Source: Candidatus Nitronereus thalassa (lineage in GTDB: Bacteria; Nitrospirota; Nitrospiria; Nitrospirales; UBA8639). From it: a stretch of DNA of 64,000 bases. The notes below the pieces were generated by a model. The model was not told the origin of the DNA, did not search any database, and saw nothing but the letters and a program-made list of their open reading frames with translations. Position 1 is the stretch's first letter. Each line of letters begins with the position of its first letter. Made by a program: the position numbers and the translations under genes. The stretch is from assembly GCF_032191465.1 (NCBI RefSeq), contig NZ_JAQOUE010000001.1, positions 496,001 through 560,000 on the forward strand. Reading direction: 5' to 3'. Shown here in pieces: positions 9,901 to 20,001 of this stretch.

Positions 9901-12900
9901 GGATTGATTCGGCACCGCACTAGTTCCTAGAGCATTGGTGCCAATGTAATTGCCACGCACCATATTCCCAGTTGCCCCGGCTTGAATCAGGCGAACCCCC
10001 GCCCCACCATTGCCGGATAACACATTCCCCAAACCCGTCGCCGTGCTGCCAATTGAGTTATTTGGCGAATTATTGACGAGCACCCCGTGTAAGCCATTCC
10101 CTGCTGAGGTCCCGCCTGTGACGGTGGTCCCAATGTAATTGCCTTCGATCTTGTTGTTACCGCCAACGGCACCAATCAAAATTCCAGATTGGTCGAACCG
10201 GTTAATCACCAACCCCCGCACTGTACTATCACTCGTGCTCAGCGTCAGGCCCGAACTGCTCACCCCAGCATTGGAGCCGTCCAATTCAATCACCGGGACG
10301 TCTGCATAGCCCGCCTGCGTCGTACCGTCAATGATGACTGGATCGGTCAAACTCGGCAGAGCCGCCGTCGGCTGAATCGTATGAGGGCCCTCTCCATCGA
10401 GATCAAACGCAATCAGATCTTGGTCGGCTCTTGCGTTTGCGGCTATGATCGCTTCGCGTAAACTGCAATGCGTCAGGTTACACACCCCATCATTGCTATC
10501 GTCTGTTGCATTCACAGTGAAGAGCCCGGCAGAAAAGGGATCAGCATTAATTAAGAGCACCGAGGTCCCACGACCCGAAACGAAACCATCCAACAAGGGA
10601 TCAAAATCCACCGTGCCTTCCAGAACCACTTCAAAGTTGAAGTCCGTGCCCACATCCGGTTGGTATGTATAGATGCCTGGAATAAGTTGAAGCGAATGCT
10701 GGATTTCTGCAGCCACCTCCCCGTTCGTGCCACCGAAAACCGTGAAACTGGCTGCGCCAGATTGACGAATGTCAATCTCCAGAGGGAAGCCACTCACTAC
10801 CAGGGTATCCGTGCCACGACCGCTGACAAAACCATCCAAGGCTGGGTCAAAATCCACCAGGCCGTTGACATCAACCCTGAAGTTCAATGAGGCCGCCGCC
10901 GCATCGGAAATCACCAGGGTATAGTCTTGGTCCGGAATCAAGTTGACTCGATTCACGAGGCTCGTCCCAAATGAGCCCGTCTTGGTTGACACTTCAAACG
11001 TAGGACTTGTCAGGGCCGTCGCATCGATATGAATGGAGGAAGGTAGCGGTCCTGAAGGACGCCAGCCGGTGGTAACGCCATACGCCACTGGCCCAACGGA
11101 ACGGAAGGTGATCCATCCGATATTTTCTCCCCATGCTCGACCGCTCAATTCCCCTGTGACGGGATCAATGATTACGTGATAATTTGCCGTGGCACAACTA
11201 TCAGTATTTCGACACGACATACTGATCCACCCGACGTTTTCCGCCCAGGCGTAACCGTGCAGATGTCCAGTGCCATCATTCATAACGCCGCTGCCATTGC
11301 TCGGATGAAGATTAATCCATCCGATATTCTCCGCATAGGCGAAGCCTTCCACCGTTGTATCGGTGACGGCCACGCCGGGTCCAAAGATCGGTTGAAAATT
11401 AATCCAACCAATATTTTCACCATACGCGAATTGCTCCCCTGCTTCATCAGGATCGATATTGGAAGAAGGCGGCACAACCGGCACAACGCCTCGACCAGTC
11501 AGATTAATCGAAACCAACGGTTCATCGACATCATCACTGGCAATTTCCAGAACATCACCGTGACTACTTTCAGATGAAGGCGTGAACCTAACCTCGACAT
11601 CAGTACTGGCACCAGGCGTGAGCAGAAAGGGAGTGGTTGGAGTAAGGGTAAGCGCAAGGTCTCCAGTCCCACCAGACTCGAGGGACACAGACTCCAACGT
11701 AAGATTACTCGTTGGACCCACATTCGATATGGTCACAGTGGCAGACTGACTCGTGGCAAGCTCCACGTCACCAAAGTCGATGACGGTCGGCACGACCTGA
11801 ATGTCCGACTGAGAGACAGGAGGCGCAAAGGACATCGTGATAACGGAAATGTCCATACGGTCAACTTGACTTCCTGCGTTGGCAATAAACGCAACCTGAT
11901 TCCCGAAGACATCATTCAAACGCTGATCATCCGGTAGATTCGTGACTTGAAAGATCTCGCCCGTGGAGATCCGGTACACAAAAATCTCAAAATTCCCTGT
12001 GACGTTTGACTCCCAGGTGACCAAGTCTCCGTCGATGGTTGGCGCATACGTTACAAAACCCTCTAATTGCACGGCAGTCCGTCGTTCACTCGTGTCAACG
12101 TTCAAAAGCTCGATTGACCATGTCTTAGATGTACCCTCAGGAGGAAAATCAGAGGATTCCCACACAATCCATGCACCGCTGGTGTGCGGATACCGTTCGG
12201 ACAAATTTGCATCGTTGGCAATGTCTATAATCTGTCCGGTCGTCAGATCATAAGCCTTAATATTATGCTGTCCCTGATTGGGATTGGTGGATGAGTCAAA
12301 CTCTTCCCAGACAACCAATCGCTGGCCAATTTCGACGGACGTGGCAGCATGGGGACCGGATAGTGTAATTCGAGCAGGGCCAGAACTCCCAGAAAAATCC
12401 AGCAGTTGAATCGTGGACGCTCCAACGGGTCCTTCAACCCAAGCGATAGAATCGCCATGAATGCGAGCCTCCCGGACCAAGGCCGAATTCCGAAGCACGG
12501 TAATATTACCCGTAGATATTTGGTAAAGACGGATTTGCCCCAAAGTTGATGCATCTGATTCAAACGCTGTGTAGACGACGAAATCACCCTCTGCATCGTT
12601 TAATTGTTCACTTAAAACATCGTCCGAAGCAACCGCGACAGGCAGACCAATCACGCCGTTATCATTGATACGTTGCAGGAAAATGTCACCTGGTCCAAAT
12701 CCTGTTGAAATACGCTCCACTTGTGTAAACACCACATAGCGACCAGCAGAGTCTTCGCCTAACACGGGAGTTGTTGCAAACAAGGAGGACGGAGAAACGG
12801 TGACGTCAAACGAAGTCTGGCTGGGAGGAACCGGAAAGACAACATCGGTCAATTCCACCACCGAGTTATTAGCGGTGTCGAGTTCCGGCACGGAGTTGGT

Positions 12901-15900
12901 GACCGCAGCCGTAAAGGTGGTTTGACCCAACTCGGATGGCGTGACATCCAATATGATCTGCGTACTGGTATTGACTGACAGCGTGCCCAACTCGCACGTC
13001 ACGCCCGAGGACCCCGAGCAGAAGCCACCAGGGAAGGTGGCGCTATTGACGGTCATGCTGCTAGGTACCGTTGCGGTCAGCAGGGTATCCAAGGCCACGT
13101 CAGGACCGGGATTGGACACTTCCAAGACATAGACCAATGATTGTCCAATAAAGGCAGGATCCGGCGAATCTATGGCGGTCAAGGCAAGGTCCACCTGCGG
13201 ATTGCTCGTTTGCACGGTAATGTCTTGCCCATAAAACACAAAGATTTGGCCGGAGGCGGAGTTAGCATTGGGAGCGCCAACGATGACATCTATTAGACCG
13301 TCATTGTTGAGATCGCCCGCTGAGGACACGGCATACCCAAATTGACTATCTGGTTCGGTTCCTTCAAATACCAAATCTTGGTTCGGATCGTTTTGGTCCA
13401 CTATTAACGTGGCTTTGCCGGGATCAAAGGTATTGTTGAGAAAGGGTGATCCGACAATCAGGTCAGATGCCCCATCCCCATTAAAGTCTCCCGCATTCGC
13501 CACATCCCAACCAAATTGTTCACCAGTTTCAGCTCTCGATCGGATGGTAAAACCAGTGCCGGCACCGCCTTGCGTTTGAATGGTTCCACCTGGAGAATCA
13601 GTGGTTATACCAGGACACCCCAAGACCGCGTTGCCAGTGACAGCAGGATTCCACAGCGCCACCGAAACTCCACAGCGGTCACTGTCAGACGCGAGTATTG
13701 AACTGTCATCACCTTGCGTCACCCAATCAATAACCGCATCGTCCTGCCCACCTAATACGACAGCCATTCTCCCATTCTCATTATTCGCTAAAGGACTAAA
13801 GGGGAATGGGCTCCCAATGATAACATCACTGATCCCATCATTCGGAATGACCGAGTTTCCAAAATCCCCTGAGCGAACAACCACACCAAATTGCGGATTC
13901 CCAGAAGACCCGAGAACAAGACTATTCGGCCCAATCGTCCAATCAGCTTGGGAGGCCAGCAGCGTCACCGGGGAACTGCCCGTGTCATGCCCGAAAAAGA
14001 GATACACCTTCTTTTCCTCAGGCGCCCCGACCACCACATCGTCAATGCCGTCGTTGTTAAAATCGCCAGCGGTATACACCGAAGTGCCAAAGGCACTGCC
14101 GACGATCTCTCCTTGCAAGATCACATCCGCCTCGAAATCCGCCTGGCCTCCATACGCAATGTAAGCCTTCCCTGTTCCGGCACTAAAGGGCGCCCCGATG
14201 ATCACATCGTCAATGCCATCGTGGTTGAAATCTCCGGCATACGCCACCGAAGTACCTAGTTGCTCACCGGAACTGCCTGCCAGCACCCCCGCCTCGGTCC
14301 CCGAAGGCCCCACCAACAGATGCGCGGTTCCCGCGTCGCTGTTCGAACCCGGAGCCCCTACGATGAGGTCCGGAACCCCATCATTGTTGAAATCTCCCGC
14401 ATGTGACACGGCATGCCCTAGCCGCCCTAAGACGTTGGAGGACGCTGAGGGCAAATCTGCAGGTAAAATTTCTAATGTTGGGGGCGGGGGTGGGATATCA
14501 CCCACCTCTAAGAGGGTCGTAATTTGCTGGACATTGTTCTTGTAATTGGGATCAAATTCTCCAACAGTGCGCACTTCAACAGAAGCCACGCTATTCCCGG
14601 GCAACATATTGCTTGTAACTAAAAAGATTCTCACTAATGGAGTCCCTCCTGAAACAACAGTCCCCACATCACAGGTCACCGTCTCGGAGGTCGCCGTACA
14701 GACCGCACCGCTCGCACTATCAAAACTAGTTCCTTCCGGCAGGGTGAGGATGACCTCCACCTGACTGGCATCATCAGGACCGTTGTTCGCAAGCTGAATG
14801 AAGTATTCCGCCGACGTGCCTTGAATAATCGGATCTGGCAAGACCGAGAGATCAGCAGAAAGGTCAGCCTCAGGTCCACAAATATTTGGGGTGAACAGTT
14901 CTGCGGTATTCAGCATCACCGTATTCACGCCATCAAATGAAGTAAATCCACCGACAACCAGCACTTGTCCGGTTCCCAACACAGTCGCGGTAGGAAATTC
15001 GCGTTGAGTGCTCATAGGCGGCATTTCGGTCCAGAGACCTGAAGTGGGTGTATACAATTCACCGGCAAAAGCATTTGTGGAACTCCCACCGGCCGCAAAC
15101 ACACGACCGTCCGCCAGCCGCACCATCCCGAATCCGCGGCGACTGATATTTAAATCATCCGTCAAAATCCAGGTCCCGGTATTCGGATCATAGATTTCAC
15201 TTGGCGCACCATCCGTAATTTGCGAGCCCGCTACCAAGACTCTGCCATCTGCAAGGCGCACGGCCTGACGCGCCGAATGTGGCACTTGCATGTCGCCGGT
15301 AAGCGACCAGGGATTCTCGACGGCCGGATCTACGGTGTAGTCAAAGAGCTCAGCAGAACGAAACACTTCTCGGTCAGGAGACGGCAGCGTGTTGCGTCCT
15401 CCTGCAAGAAGTACGTTGCCATTCGTCAATAGCGTCGCTGTTGCAAACACTCTAGGGGTCAACAAGTTCCCACGAGTTGTCCATGTGTTGGTGCGGGGGT
15501 CAAAGACTTCGGTCGTCGTATCGGTGTTGTGTCCGCCGGCCACGAGCACCTGCCCGTTAGGCAGCAGAGTTGCGGTATGCGCGAACCGTGCGACACTCAT
15601 GGACTGATTAGGTCCGGTCAGCTCTGTCCATTGGCCTGTCGCAACATCGTACAATTCTGTTGAGGTCAAGACTTCAAGGTCTGCTTCGGCATTGATGGTT
15701 TGACCACCAGTGATCATAACTTTCCCGTTCGGCAGGAGTGTCGCGGTGTGAAAATTCCTTGAAACGTGCATCGAGCCCGTGGGTGTCCAGGAATTCGTTA
15801 CCGGATCATAGAGTTCGGCAGAACTCAAAAACCCGGATTGCCCAGGGGCCGGCTGCCCGCCAGCAATAAGAACGCGCCCATCGGGCAGCAAGGTGGCTGT

Positions 15901-18390
15901 GTGGGAGGCTCGAGGCGAGGATAGGTTTAAAGATTGACTCCAGGTTCCCGGATCAGCTGGCACCGGCAAGTCGCGGCAGACCTTGGCCACAAAAGCATCG
16001 ATCCCCCCGTTATTGGTTGACTGAAGCGGACTGTTCAAAGTCCCAGGGAAACCAGACGCGGGCGTATCGGTCAGACCAGCAACATGCGGATTGCCGTTCA
16101 AGTCTACGTCGACGCTAAACCCTGCATCCGTCCCACTGCTCCCAAGATAGGTCGAGATACCAAGTGCCGATCCATCCCCCTTCATGACAGTGACAAAGGC
16201 ATCCGTACCACCCCCGTTGATCGATTGAATGGTACTGGCGGCCGTGCCAGGAAACCCCGACGCTGGGGTTGAAGTGAATCCGGTGACGTGAATATCTCCT
16301 GCCCGGTCCACAGCAATGTCTTCACCCCGATCGACCCCGTTCCCTCCCAGATATGTCGAAAAGAGAATGGCCGATCCGTCCGCCGCAATTTTTGTGACGA
16401 ACCCGTCGATCTGTCCGCCTCCATAGGTGGGTTGAATCAGACTGCTGGACGCTCCCGGGAAATCCGAGGCGGTCGCATTGGTGAGTCCAGTCACGACACT
16501 GTTGCCCATGGCATCGACAGTAATCGCGGATGCCTGGTCGGACCCCGTGGTGCCAAGATAGGTGGAAAAATCGATGTCTGACCCGTCGCCTTTCAACTTA
16601 ATGATGAAAGCATCAAAGGTTCCAGCATTGGTGGACTGAATCGCGCTATTAACGGTACCGGGAAATTCAGAATTCGGACTATCCGTGAGCCCCGTAACAT
16701 AAGCATTCCCCGCTGTGTCCAAGGCAATATCAAATGCCTGGTCACTTCCAGTACCCCCCAGATAGGTGGAAAAAGCCAAACCCGATCCACCCGGCATCAC
16801 CTTTGCCACAAAACCATCGGACCCGCCGCCATTGACAGCCTGAATGAGACTGCCGCTCGTTCCGGGAAATCCCGAACCCTGCGAGGACGTACTCCCGGAT
16901 ACATAGGCATACCCTGCCCCATCAACCGCGATCCCAAGACCTGCATCGCGCTCAATGCCACCCAGATACGTGGCATACCCGATGGACGTGCCATTATCCG
17001 TGAGTTGGAGCACGAAAGCATCTTGTGATCCACCTCCATAGGTGGACTGGATCAAACTTCCTGCTGTTCCCGGAAAGCCAGAGCCTGGCGTATCGGTGAT
17101 CCCGGTGACATAGACTGTTCCTGCTCCATCTACCGCAAGCCGGCGACCACGGTCCGTTCCGCTTCCGCCAAGGTACGTGGAAAAGACCAAGGCTTTGCCG
17201 TCAGCCGTGATCTTGCTGACGAACACATCCTGTGTCCCGTCAAGTGTCGAATCAAAGATCGAACAATCCGGCGTCAAACACGTATCCGTAAAATCAACAG
17301 AGAAAGTGCCTCCCGTCACGTACATAGCCCCATCCGGGCCCACAGAGAGAAAGGCCCCCGTCTCGTACGTAGTCACGCCACCTGCGTCTCCTGTGGAAAC
17401 ATCTTCATCGCCCGAGCCGCCAAGATAGGTGGAGAAGAATAGAATCGGATCAATGATCACAGGTCGGGACTGATCATACTCCGCAAGAACAATACGAACA
17501 TGCGGGTTCTGAGCGGATGCCTCACGAGAACGGCGCCCGGGCTCTTCAGCACCAGCGGGGACGTGCTGACGAACCACACTCGTCCCTGGCTCGAGCACAT
17601 AGTGTCCCGCGATACGATGTTTCAGACCATCATCATCATATTGATAGACTACCGGCTGTTTGAGGAAAAGAGTTCCCGAAGGCAAAGCGAGGCGTATATG
17701 ACCGTCGCCATCAACCTCAATTTGCTCCGCCCCCTCAAACGCAAGTTGAATGAGGGAGGGATCGGCACCGGGTGCCACCACCAGGTCATATTCAAGCTGG
17801 CCATCACGGCCATAGTAGACCACATCAATCCCTGGATAGAGATCGGCATATGCAACTTTTTGATAGGTCGGGATCCCAGTCCGCCATTGTCTGGGGTCAT
17901 CCCCCAAAAAGTAATTGACGATGCCCGGCAGTTGTTCGCTTCCGGTAATAGACTGGGGCGTATCTGCGCCTACAAACGACATGCGCAGCATTTGTACCAC
18001 GGTTGATGATTCATCCGTTTTTGCCGCTAATGAATCGGCTGTGGGATCCATCAATGAAGAAGAATCTTTTTGACGATCTTTACCAGAAGGGACAGGTAAG
18101 GCTAAAAAAGCATCGGTCTCGGACAGTAGGAGCGTATACCCTTGTCCTCGTGAGAGAAACTTAAAACGTGCATCAGCCTGACCAAGATTTTCCTCAAATG
18201 ACAAAGGTAATTTTCCCCAACGAGAGGTCAAAGAAGACTTCGCACTGACGAGTGGCGTTTTTATAAGGCCTGTGGTTCCTTCAGGAAAGTGTGGTTCTGT
18301 CAGCGTGCCCCACACGTGCGAAGAGCCGACCAGGAAGAAACTACACAGGGTCCAGACGCTTGCGAAGAGAAATATTTTGGGTTGCCTCAT
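6919..18390 (-). CDS. Giant secreted mosaic protein with multiple beta-propellers and a beta-helix
   Basis: The 3823-residue protein has a signal peptide (about 1-30) and a good ribosome site (GAGGGG). Domains in order: a domain that usually precedes SBBP repeats (about 60-290); seven SBBP repeats with FSTYLGG (about 320-810); seven Kelch-like repeats with TATLLPNG and VLVAGG (about 815-1165); DUF11 (about 1190-1290); seven FG-GAP blades with DFNNDGxxD calcium loops (about 1320-1730); DUF11 (about 1735-1845); TolB-like propeller (about 1855-2185); choice-of-anchor-D/ASPM-like domain (about 2200-2300); four GENIGWI repeats (about 2320-2425); a CSLREA motif (about 2640); a right-handed beta-helix of about ten NVISGN/IGTD repeats (about 2740-3300). 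The tail has a DxNGDGxxD loop. No cell-wall or PEP-CTERM sorting signal is visible. It probably acts as an adhesin or matrix scaffold. It lies in the site A operon. Confidence 0.85.
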   Translation of the reverse strand: MRQPKIFLFASVWTLCSFFLVGSSHVWGTLTEPHFPEGTTGLIKTPLVSAKSSLTSRWGKLPLSFEENLGQADARFKFLSRGQGYTLLLSETDAFLALPVPSGKDRQKDSSSLMDPTADSLAAKTDESSTVVQMLRMSFVGADTPQSITGSEQLPGIVNYFLGDDPRQWRTGIPTYQKVAYADLYPGIDVVYYGRDGQLEYDLVVAPGADPSLIQLAFEGAEQIEVDGDGHIRLALPSGTLFLKQPVVYQYDDDGLKHRIAGHYVLEPGTSVVRQHVPAGAEEPGRRSREASAQNPHVRIVLAEYDQSRPVIIDPILFFSTYLGGSGDEDVSTGDAGGVTTYETGAFLSVGPDGAMYVTGGTFSVDFTDTCLTPDCSIFDSTLDGTQDVFVSKITADGKALVFSTYLGGSGTDRGRRLAVDGAGTVYVTGITDTPGSGFPGTAGSLIQSTYGGGSQDAFVLQLTDNGTSIGYATYLGGIERDAGLGIAVDGAGYAYVSGSTSSQGSGFPGTSGSLIQAVNGGGSDGFVAKVMPGGSGLAFSTYLGGTGSDQAFDIALDTAGNAYVTGLTDSPNSEFPGTVNSAIQSTNAGTFDAFIIKLKGDGSDIDFSTYLGTTGSDQASAITVDAMGNSVVTGLTNATASDFPGASSSLIQPTYGGGQIDGFVTKIAADGSAILFSTYLGGNGVDRGEDIAVDRAGDIHVTGFTSTPASGFPGTAASTIQSINGGGTDAFVTVMKGDGSALGISTYLGSSGTDAGFSVDVDLNGNPHVAGLTDTPASGFPGTLNSPLQSTNNGGIDAFVAKVCRDLPVPADPGTWSQSLNLSSPRASHTATLLPDGRVLIAGGQPAPGQSGFLSSAELYDPVTNSWTPTGSMHVSRNFHTATLLPNGKVMITGGQTINAEADLEVLTSTELYDVATGQWTELTGPNQSMSVARFAHTATLLPNGQVLVAGGHNTDTTTEVFDPRTNTWTTRGNLLTPRVFATATLLTNGNVLLAGGRNTLPSPDREVFRSAELFDYTVDPAVENPWSLTGDMQVPHSARQAVRLADGRVLVAGSQITDGAPSEIYDPNTGTWILTDDLNISRRGFGMVRLADGRVFAAGGSSTNAFAGELYTPTSGLWTEMPPMSTQREFPTATVLGTGQVLVVGGFTSFDGVNTVMLNTAELFTPNICGPEADLSADLSVLPDPIIQGTSAEYFIQLANNGPDDASQVEVILTLPEGTSFDSASGAVCTATSETVTCDVGTVVSGGTPLVRIFLVTSNMLPGNSVASVEVRTVGEFDPNYKNNVQQITTLLEVGDIPPPPPTLEILPADLPSASSNVLGRLGHAVSHAGDFNNDGVPDLIVGAPGSNSDAGTAHLLVGPSGTEAGVLAGSSGEQLGTSVAYAGDFNHDGIDDVIIGAPFSAGTGKAYIAYGGQADFEADVILQGEIVGSAFGTSVYTAGDFNNDGIDDVVVGAPEEKKVYLFFGHDTGSSPVTLLASQADWTIGPNSLVLGSSGNPQFGVVVRSGDFGNSVIPNDGISDVIIGSPFPFSPLANNENGRMAVVLGGQDDAVIDWVTQGDDSSILASDSDRCGVSVALWNPAVTGNAVLGCPGITTDSPGGTIQTQGGAGTGFTIRSRAETGEQFGWDVANAGDFNGDGASDLIVGSPFLNNTFDPGKATLIVDQNDPNQDLVFEGTEPDSQFGYAVSSAGDLNNDGLIDVIVGAPNANSASGQIFVFYGQDITVQTSNPQVDLALTAIDSPDPAFIGQSLVYVLEVSNPGPDVALDTLLTATVPSSMTVNSATFPGGFCSGSSGVTCELGTLSVNTSTQIILDVTPSELGQTTFTAAVTNSVPELDTANNSVVELTDVVFPVPPSQTSFDVTVSPSSLFATTPVLGEDSAGRYVVFTQVERISTGFGPGDIFLQRINDNGVIGLPVAVASDDVLSEQLNDAEGDFVVYTAFESDASTLGQIRLYQISTGNITVLRNSALVREARIHGDSIAWVEGPVGASTIQLLDFSGSSGPARITLSGPHAATSVEIGQRLVVWEEFDSSTNPNQGQHNIKAYDLTTGQIIDIANDANLSERYPHTSGAWIVWESSDFPPEGTSKTWSIELLNVDTSERRTAVQLEGFVTYAPTIDGDLVTWESNVTGNFEIFVYRISTGEIFQVTNLPDDQRLNDVFGNQVAFIANAGSQVDRMDISVITMSFAPPVSQSDIQVVPTVIDFGDVELATSQSATVTISNVGPTSNLTLESVSLESGGTGDLALTLTPTTPFLLTPGASTDVEVRFTPSSESSHGDVLEIASDDVDEPLVSINLTGRGVVPVVPPSSNIDPDEAGEQFAYGENIGWINFQPIFGPGVAVTDTTVEGFAYAENIGWINLHPSNGSGVMNDGTGHLHGYAWAENVGWISMSCRNTDSCATANYHVIIDPVTGELSGRAWGENIGWITFRSVGPVAYGVTTGWRPSGPLPSSIHIDATALTSPTFEVSTKTGSFGTSLVNRVNLIPDQDYTLVISDAAAASLNFRVDVNGLVDFDPALDGFVSGRGTDTLVVSGFPLEIDIRQSGAASFTVFGGTNGEVAAEIQHSLQLIPGIYTYQPDVGTDFNFEVVLEGTVDFDPLLDGFVSGRGTSVLLINADPFSAGLFTVNATDDSNDGVCNLTHCSLREAIIAANARADQDLIAFDLDGEGPHTIQPTAALPSLTDPVIIDGTTQAGYADVPVIELDGSNAGVSSSGLTLSTSDSTVRGLVINRFDQSGILIGAVGGNNKIEGNYIGTTVTGGTSAGNGLHGVLVNNSPNNSIGSTATGLGNVLSGNGGAGVRLIQAGATGNMVRGNYIGTNALGTSAVPNQSGVVLTLGANQNLIGGTATGEQNVISGNTAEGVLITLAGSDANRIVGNYIGTAAQGKVALSNGTYGLFISNAANNVVGGVLNGERNVISGNTLDGILLTGSENKGTQIVGNFIGTDIDGLTAVANGNDGIELRNVAETIVGGPSANERNLISGNGQDGIRIEGTVATNNTVLGNFIGTDVTGNRSLGNTGSGIRVNNGSGNTIGSFVRNGGNVISGNIQHGVELNGVASVNALLGNLIGTNATGTSAVPNGQNGVRIFKAQQNVIGGTGPNDGNLISGNGASGIEISQVEATGNIIQGNYIGTDVTGTVALGNTVFGMNLALASNNIIGGNTPAARNVISGNSTGIRFSGAVNTGNVVQGNFIGTDKDGTGALGNTGDGIVFVGSANGNLIGGTIPGAGNVISGNGDRGIEFQASAGPNNRVEGNLIGTDFTGTSAIGNTSNGILVQANGMIIGGTTEGAGNVISGNASGITITKGASMNLVMGNYIGTTISGNSAVPNAAGGVILLDGASENMIGPDNLIAFNGTDGVALTANAGVGNTITQNRMHSNGDLGIDVGFDGVTLNDDDDVDVGPNQRQNFPVLSFSSGGQGQATVRGTLSSFPLTTYTIEFFGTESCDPAGLGEGGIFLGSQVIETNGQGEAKFVAQVSGADPSGIAMTATATAPDGSTSEFSACLQDSDNDGLADGVDLEPNDKSKTFSDGPVLGGSTFGEVLTEGNQQLMISADPGPTGIRLFTDPSGGGQEARVSVCMPNNLDESVLRLERDTEVTVRCGSVDLEVFTGNVTADIQLTGDSATLTVTQGSRAVVDPETGTITAPSTNIAPVMVAFEVNGEPATVELGAGNELTADPSEGTFTTPSTNPSPVVVVVGGKPVTVVAGENAKFVEIDIKPGSEDNPINLGSNGKIPVAILSSATFDATTVDSLTVTLADAQVRVKGNGTAQASEEDVNGDGRTDLVVHIETEGLQLTGEATSATLEGQTTTGQRIKGTDVVTVVP

Positions 18391-18405
18391 GAGTTTCCCC
18401 TCATC

Positions 18406-19038
18406 TTAGTATTCAGATAATGGCCCGCCACCTCGGACACACCAGACGAGGACATCATCACGCGATTTCGATAGCTTAGTTAGGACACCAGCACCCAGCA
18501 GTACGGCCCACGCTTGGGAAGAATCCTCGGTAAAGGAAGTCGCCGTCCAATACCAGAAAGACTGAATGTTGCTAAATGGATGATTTGGTGGAAGTTTTGG
18601 TGAAACAGCTGTTCTATCTATCAACGAAGCCAACTCATTGAATGAAGGGGCCCGCCATCCCTTTTTCTCAATTCCGTCATCTACTCTCACGAATTTGTTA
18701 GCACAAGTTTCCATTCCAGTAGCCCATGATGCACTTGGGAATGCGGAAGGTGACCGTTCCCAAACAATTCCGGTTTCGTTATCTCGCACAGCACTTCCGC
18801 CTAAGACACATGTAAACCGACTTGAGTTGCAGGGGTCGGAAGTATCGTCTGCTGGCAAAGCTCGATCCCAGATCTCAGAGACTTGCTCCAACGTCTTCAT
18901 TGTCGGGGCCGGCGGCGCGGAAGGCTCCAAGTTCCCAGCAAGAACCTGCAAACTTCCAAAGATCGAAAGCAAAATATAGATGAGCGGTGTTAGGAAAGCC
19001 GAAAAATGTCTTGCATGTGTACACTCATGTTTATTCAT
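18406..19038 (-). CDS. Secreted DUF1566 (Lcl C-terminal-like) protein
   Basis: The 210-residue protein has a signal peptide and a ribosome site (GGAGG). The C-terminal half carries DUF1566 hallmarks: NETGIVWERS, GWRAPSFNELASLID, FWYWTATSF, AWAVLLGAG and VLVWCVRGG. The family is a C-type-lectin-like fold found in surface proteins. It is a paralog of the gene at 19247; both share the segment TMKTLEQ then LPADDTxDPCNSSRFTCV. It sits 15 bp before the giant protein gene, suggesting co-transcription and a shared surface role. Confidence 0.75.
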   Translation of the reverse strand: MNKHECTHARHFSAFLTPLIYILLSIFGSLQVLAGNLEPSAPPAPTMKTLEQVSEIWDRALPADDTSDPCNSSRFTCVLGGSAVRDNETGIVWERSPSAFPSASWATGMETCANKFVRVDDGIEKKGWRAPSFNELASLIDRTAVSPKLPPNHPFSNIQSFWYWTATSFTEDSSQAWAVLLGAGVLTKLSKSRDDVLVWCVRGGGPLSEY

Positions 19039-19246
19039 TCTGTCATCCTCCGGAATTATTCAACATGGGACTTAGAATTATTAGTTCATCGCTAAGGAAA
19101 AGATCCTTTCATTCATAAAACCTTTTGTTTGCGAGGCATAATTTCGACTTATTGCAACCGCTTCGTAAATTCACCTTTGGAAAATGTATCAACGGAGATG
19201 TGGCAATTAGTACTGAGCCTGTTTCCAAAAGATTGCCTCAGCACGT

Positions 19247-19843
19247 CTAATACCGATCTCCATGATTTTGTCCTCCCCGCACGCACCAAATAAGACCGAA
19301 TGAGGTCTTGAGATGTGTTCCGACTTGGTTACCAAAAACAGCCCAAGCCCGAGCAGTGTCATCGGCCCGAGTTGTCGATGTCCAATAAATCCTGTCACTG
19401 AAAATATTGTTAAAAGGATGCCCCGATGGCAGCAGCACGGATCCCGTCATCAAACTTGCTAGTTCATGCACGGTTGGAAGTCGCCAGCCTCGGCGGTTAC
19501 CAGTTATTCGATTGGGGCATTGCAACTTTTGATGGAGCCAACCCGACGTAGAAAGATCCGGCGAACGTTCCCATACGAGCCCTGTTTCGTTATCTCGCAC
19601 GGCTTCACCATTCATCACGCACGTGAACCGGCTGGAGTTGCAGGGATCGCCGGTATCATCGGCGGGTAAGATTTGGTCCCACGCGCCGGTGGTTTGCTCC
19701 AACGTTTTCATGGTCGGCGCCGGCGGGGCTGGGGGCTCTAGACTTCCTCCATGAGAGTTCTCCGGACTGAAGGTGATAGTGCCACCCACTAGCAGACAGG
19801 AAACAATGATAATGTGAATGGGTACATGAATCTGCTCATTCAT
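19247..19843 (-). CDS. Secreted DUF1566 (Lcl C-terminal-like) protein, paralog
   Basis: The 198-residue protein has a signal-type hydrophobic segment (IIIVSCLLVGGTITF), the shared PPAPTMKTLEQ linker and the DUF1566 core (NETGLVWERS, GWRLPTVHELASLM, IYWTSTT, AWAVF, LIWCVRGG). Its ribosome site is GGAGGG. It is the first gene after promoter site A, 121 bp from the -10. The gap to the next gene is 208 bp, so an internal promoter for 18406-19038 cannot be excluded. Confidence 0.75.
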   Translation of the reverse strand: MNEQIHVPIHIIIVSCLLVGGTITFSPENSHGGSLEPPAPPAPTMKTLEQTTGAWDQILPADDTGDPCNSSRFTCVMNGEAVRDNETGLVWERSPDLSTSGWLHQKLQCPNRITGNRRGWRLPTVHELASLMTGSVLLPSGHPFNNIFSDRIYWTSTTRADDTARAWAVFGNQVGTHLKTSFGLIWCVRGGQNHGDRY

Positions 19844-19963
19844 TTGAGTGCCCTCCGATGTATGTTCATCCTGAAGATTTTGTGTTCATTTCGAGAGATT
19901 TCCGGTTAATATTTTTGGATTTTTGCTACAGCTCGCTCTGTCACGTTCTGAATGCTGGGGCTT

Positions 19964-20001
19964 CTTATAAAGAAAAAGAGGTTACAGATTGATTACCGAT
20001 T
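19964..20001 (-). promoter_or_regulatory. Site A: SARP-like box and -10
   Basis: On the minus strand two units AATCGGTAA (19993-20001) and AATCTGTAA (19982-19990) are separated by TC, giving an 11-bp period. After exactly 12 bp comes TATAAG (19964-19969). A T-rich tract and the sequence TTCCGCATC precede the box, as at site B. It faces the DUF1566/giant-protein genes. Confidence 0.7.

Noticed and set aside
8450-10180. Regularly spaced repeats resembling a CRISPR array or satellite
   Set aside because: The repeats are degenerate and in frame with the beta-helix coils of the giant protein; they are coding repeats.
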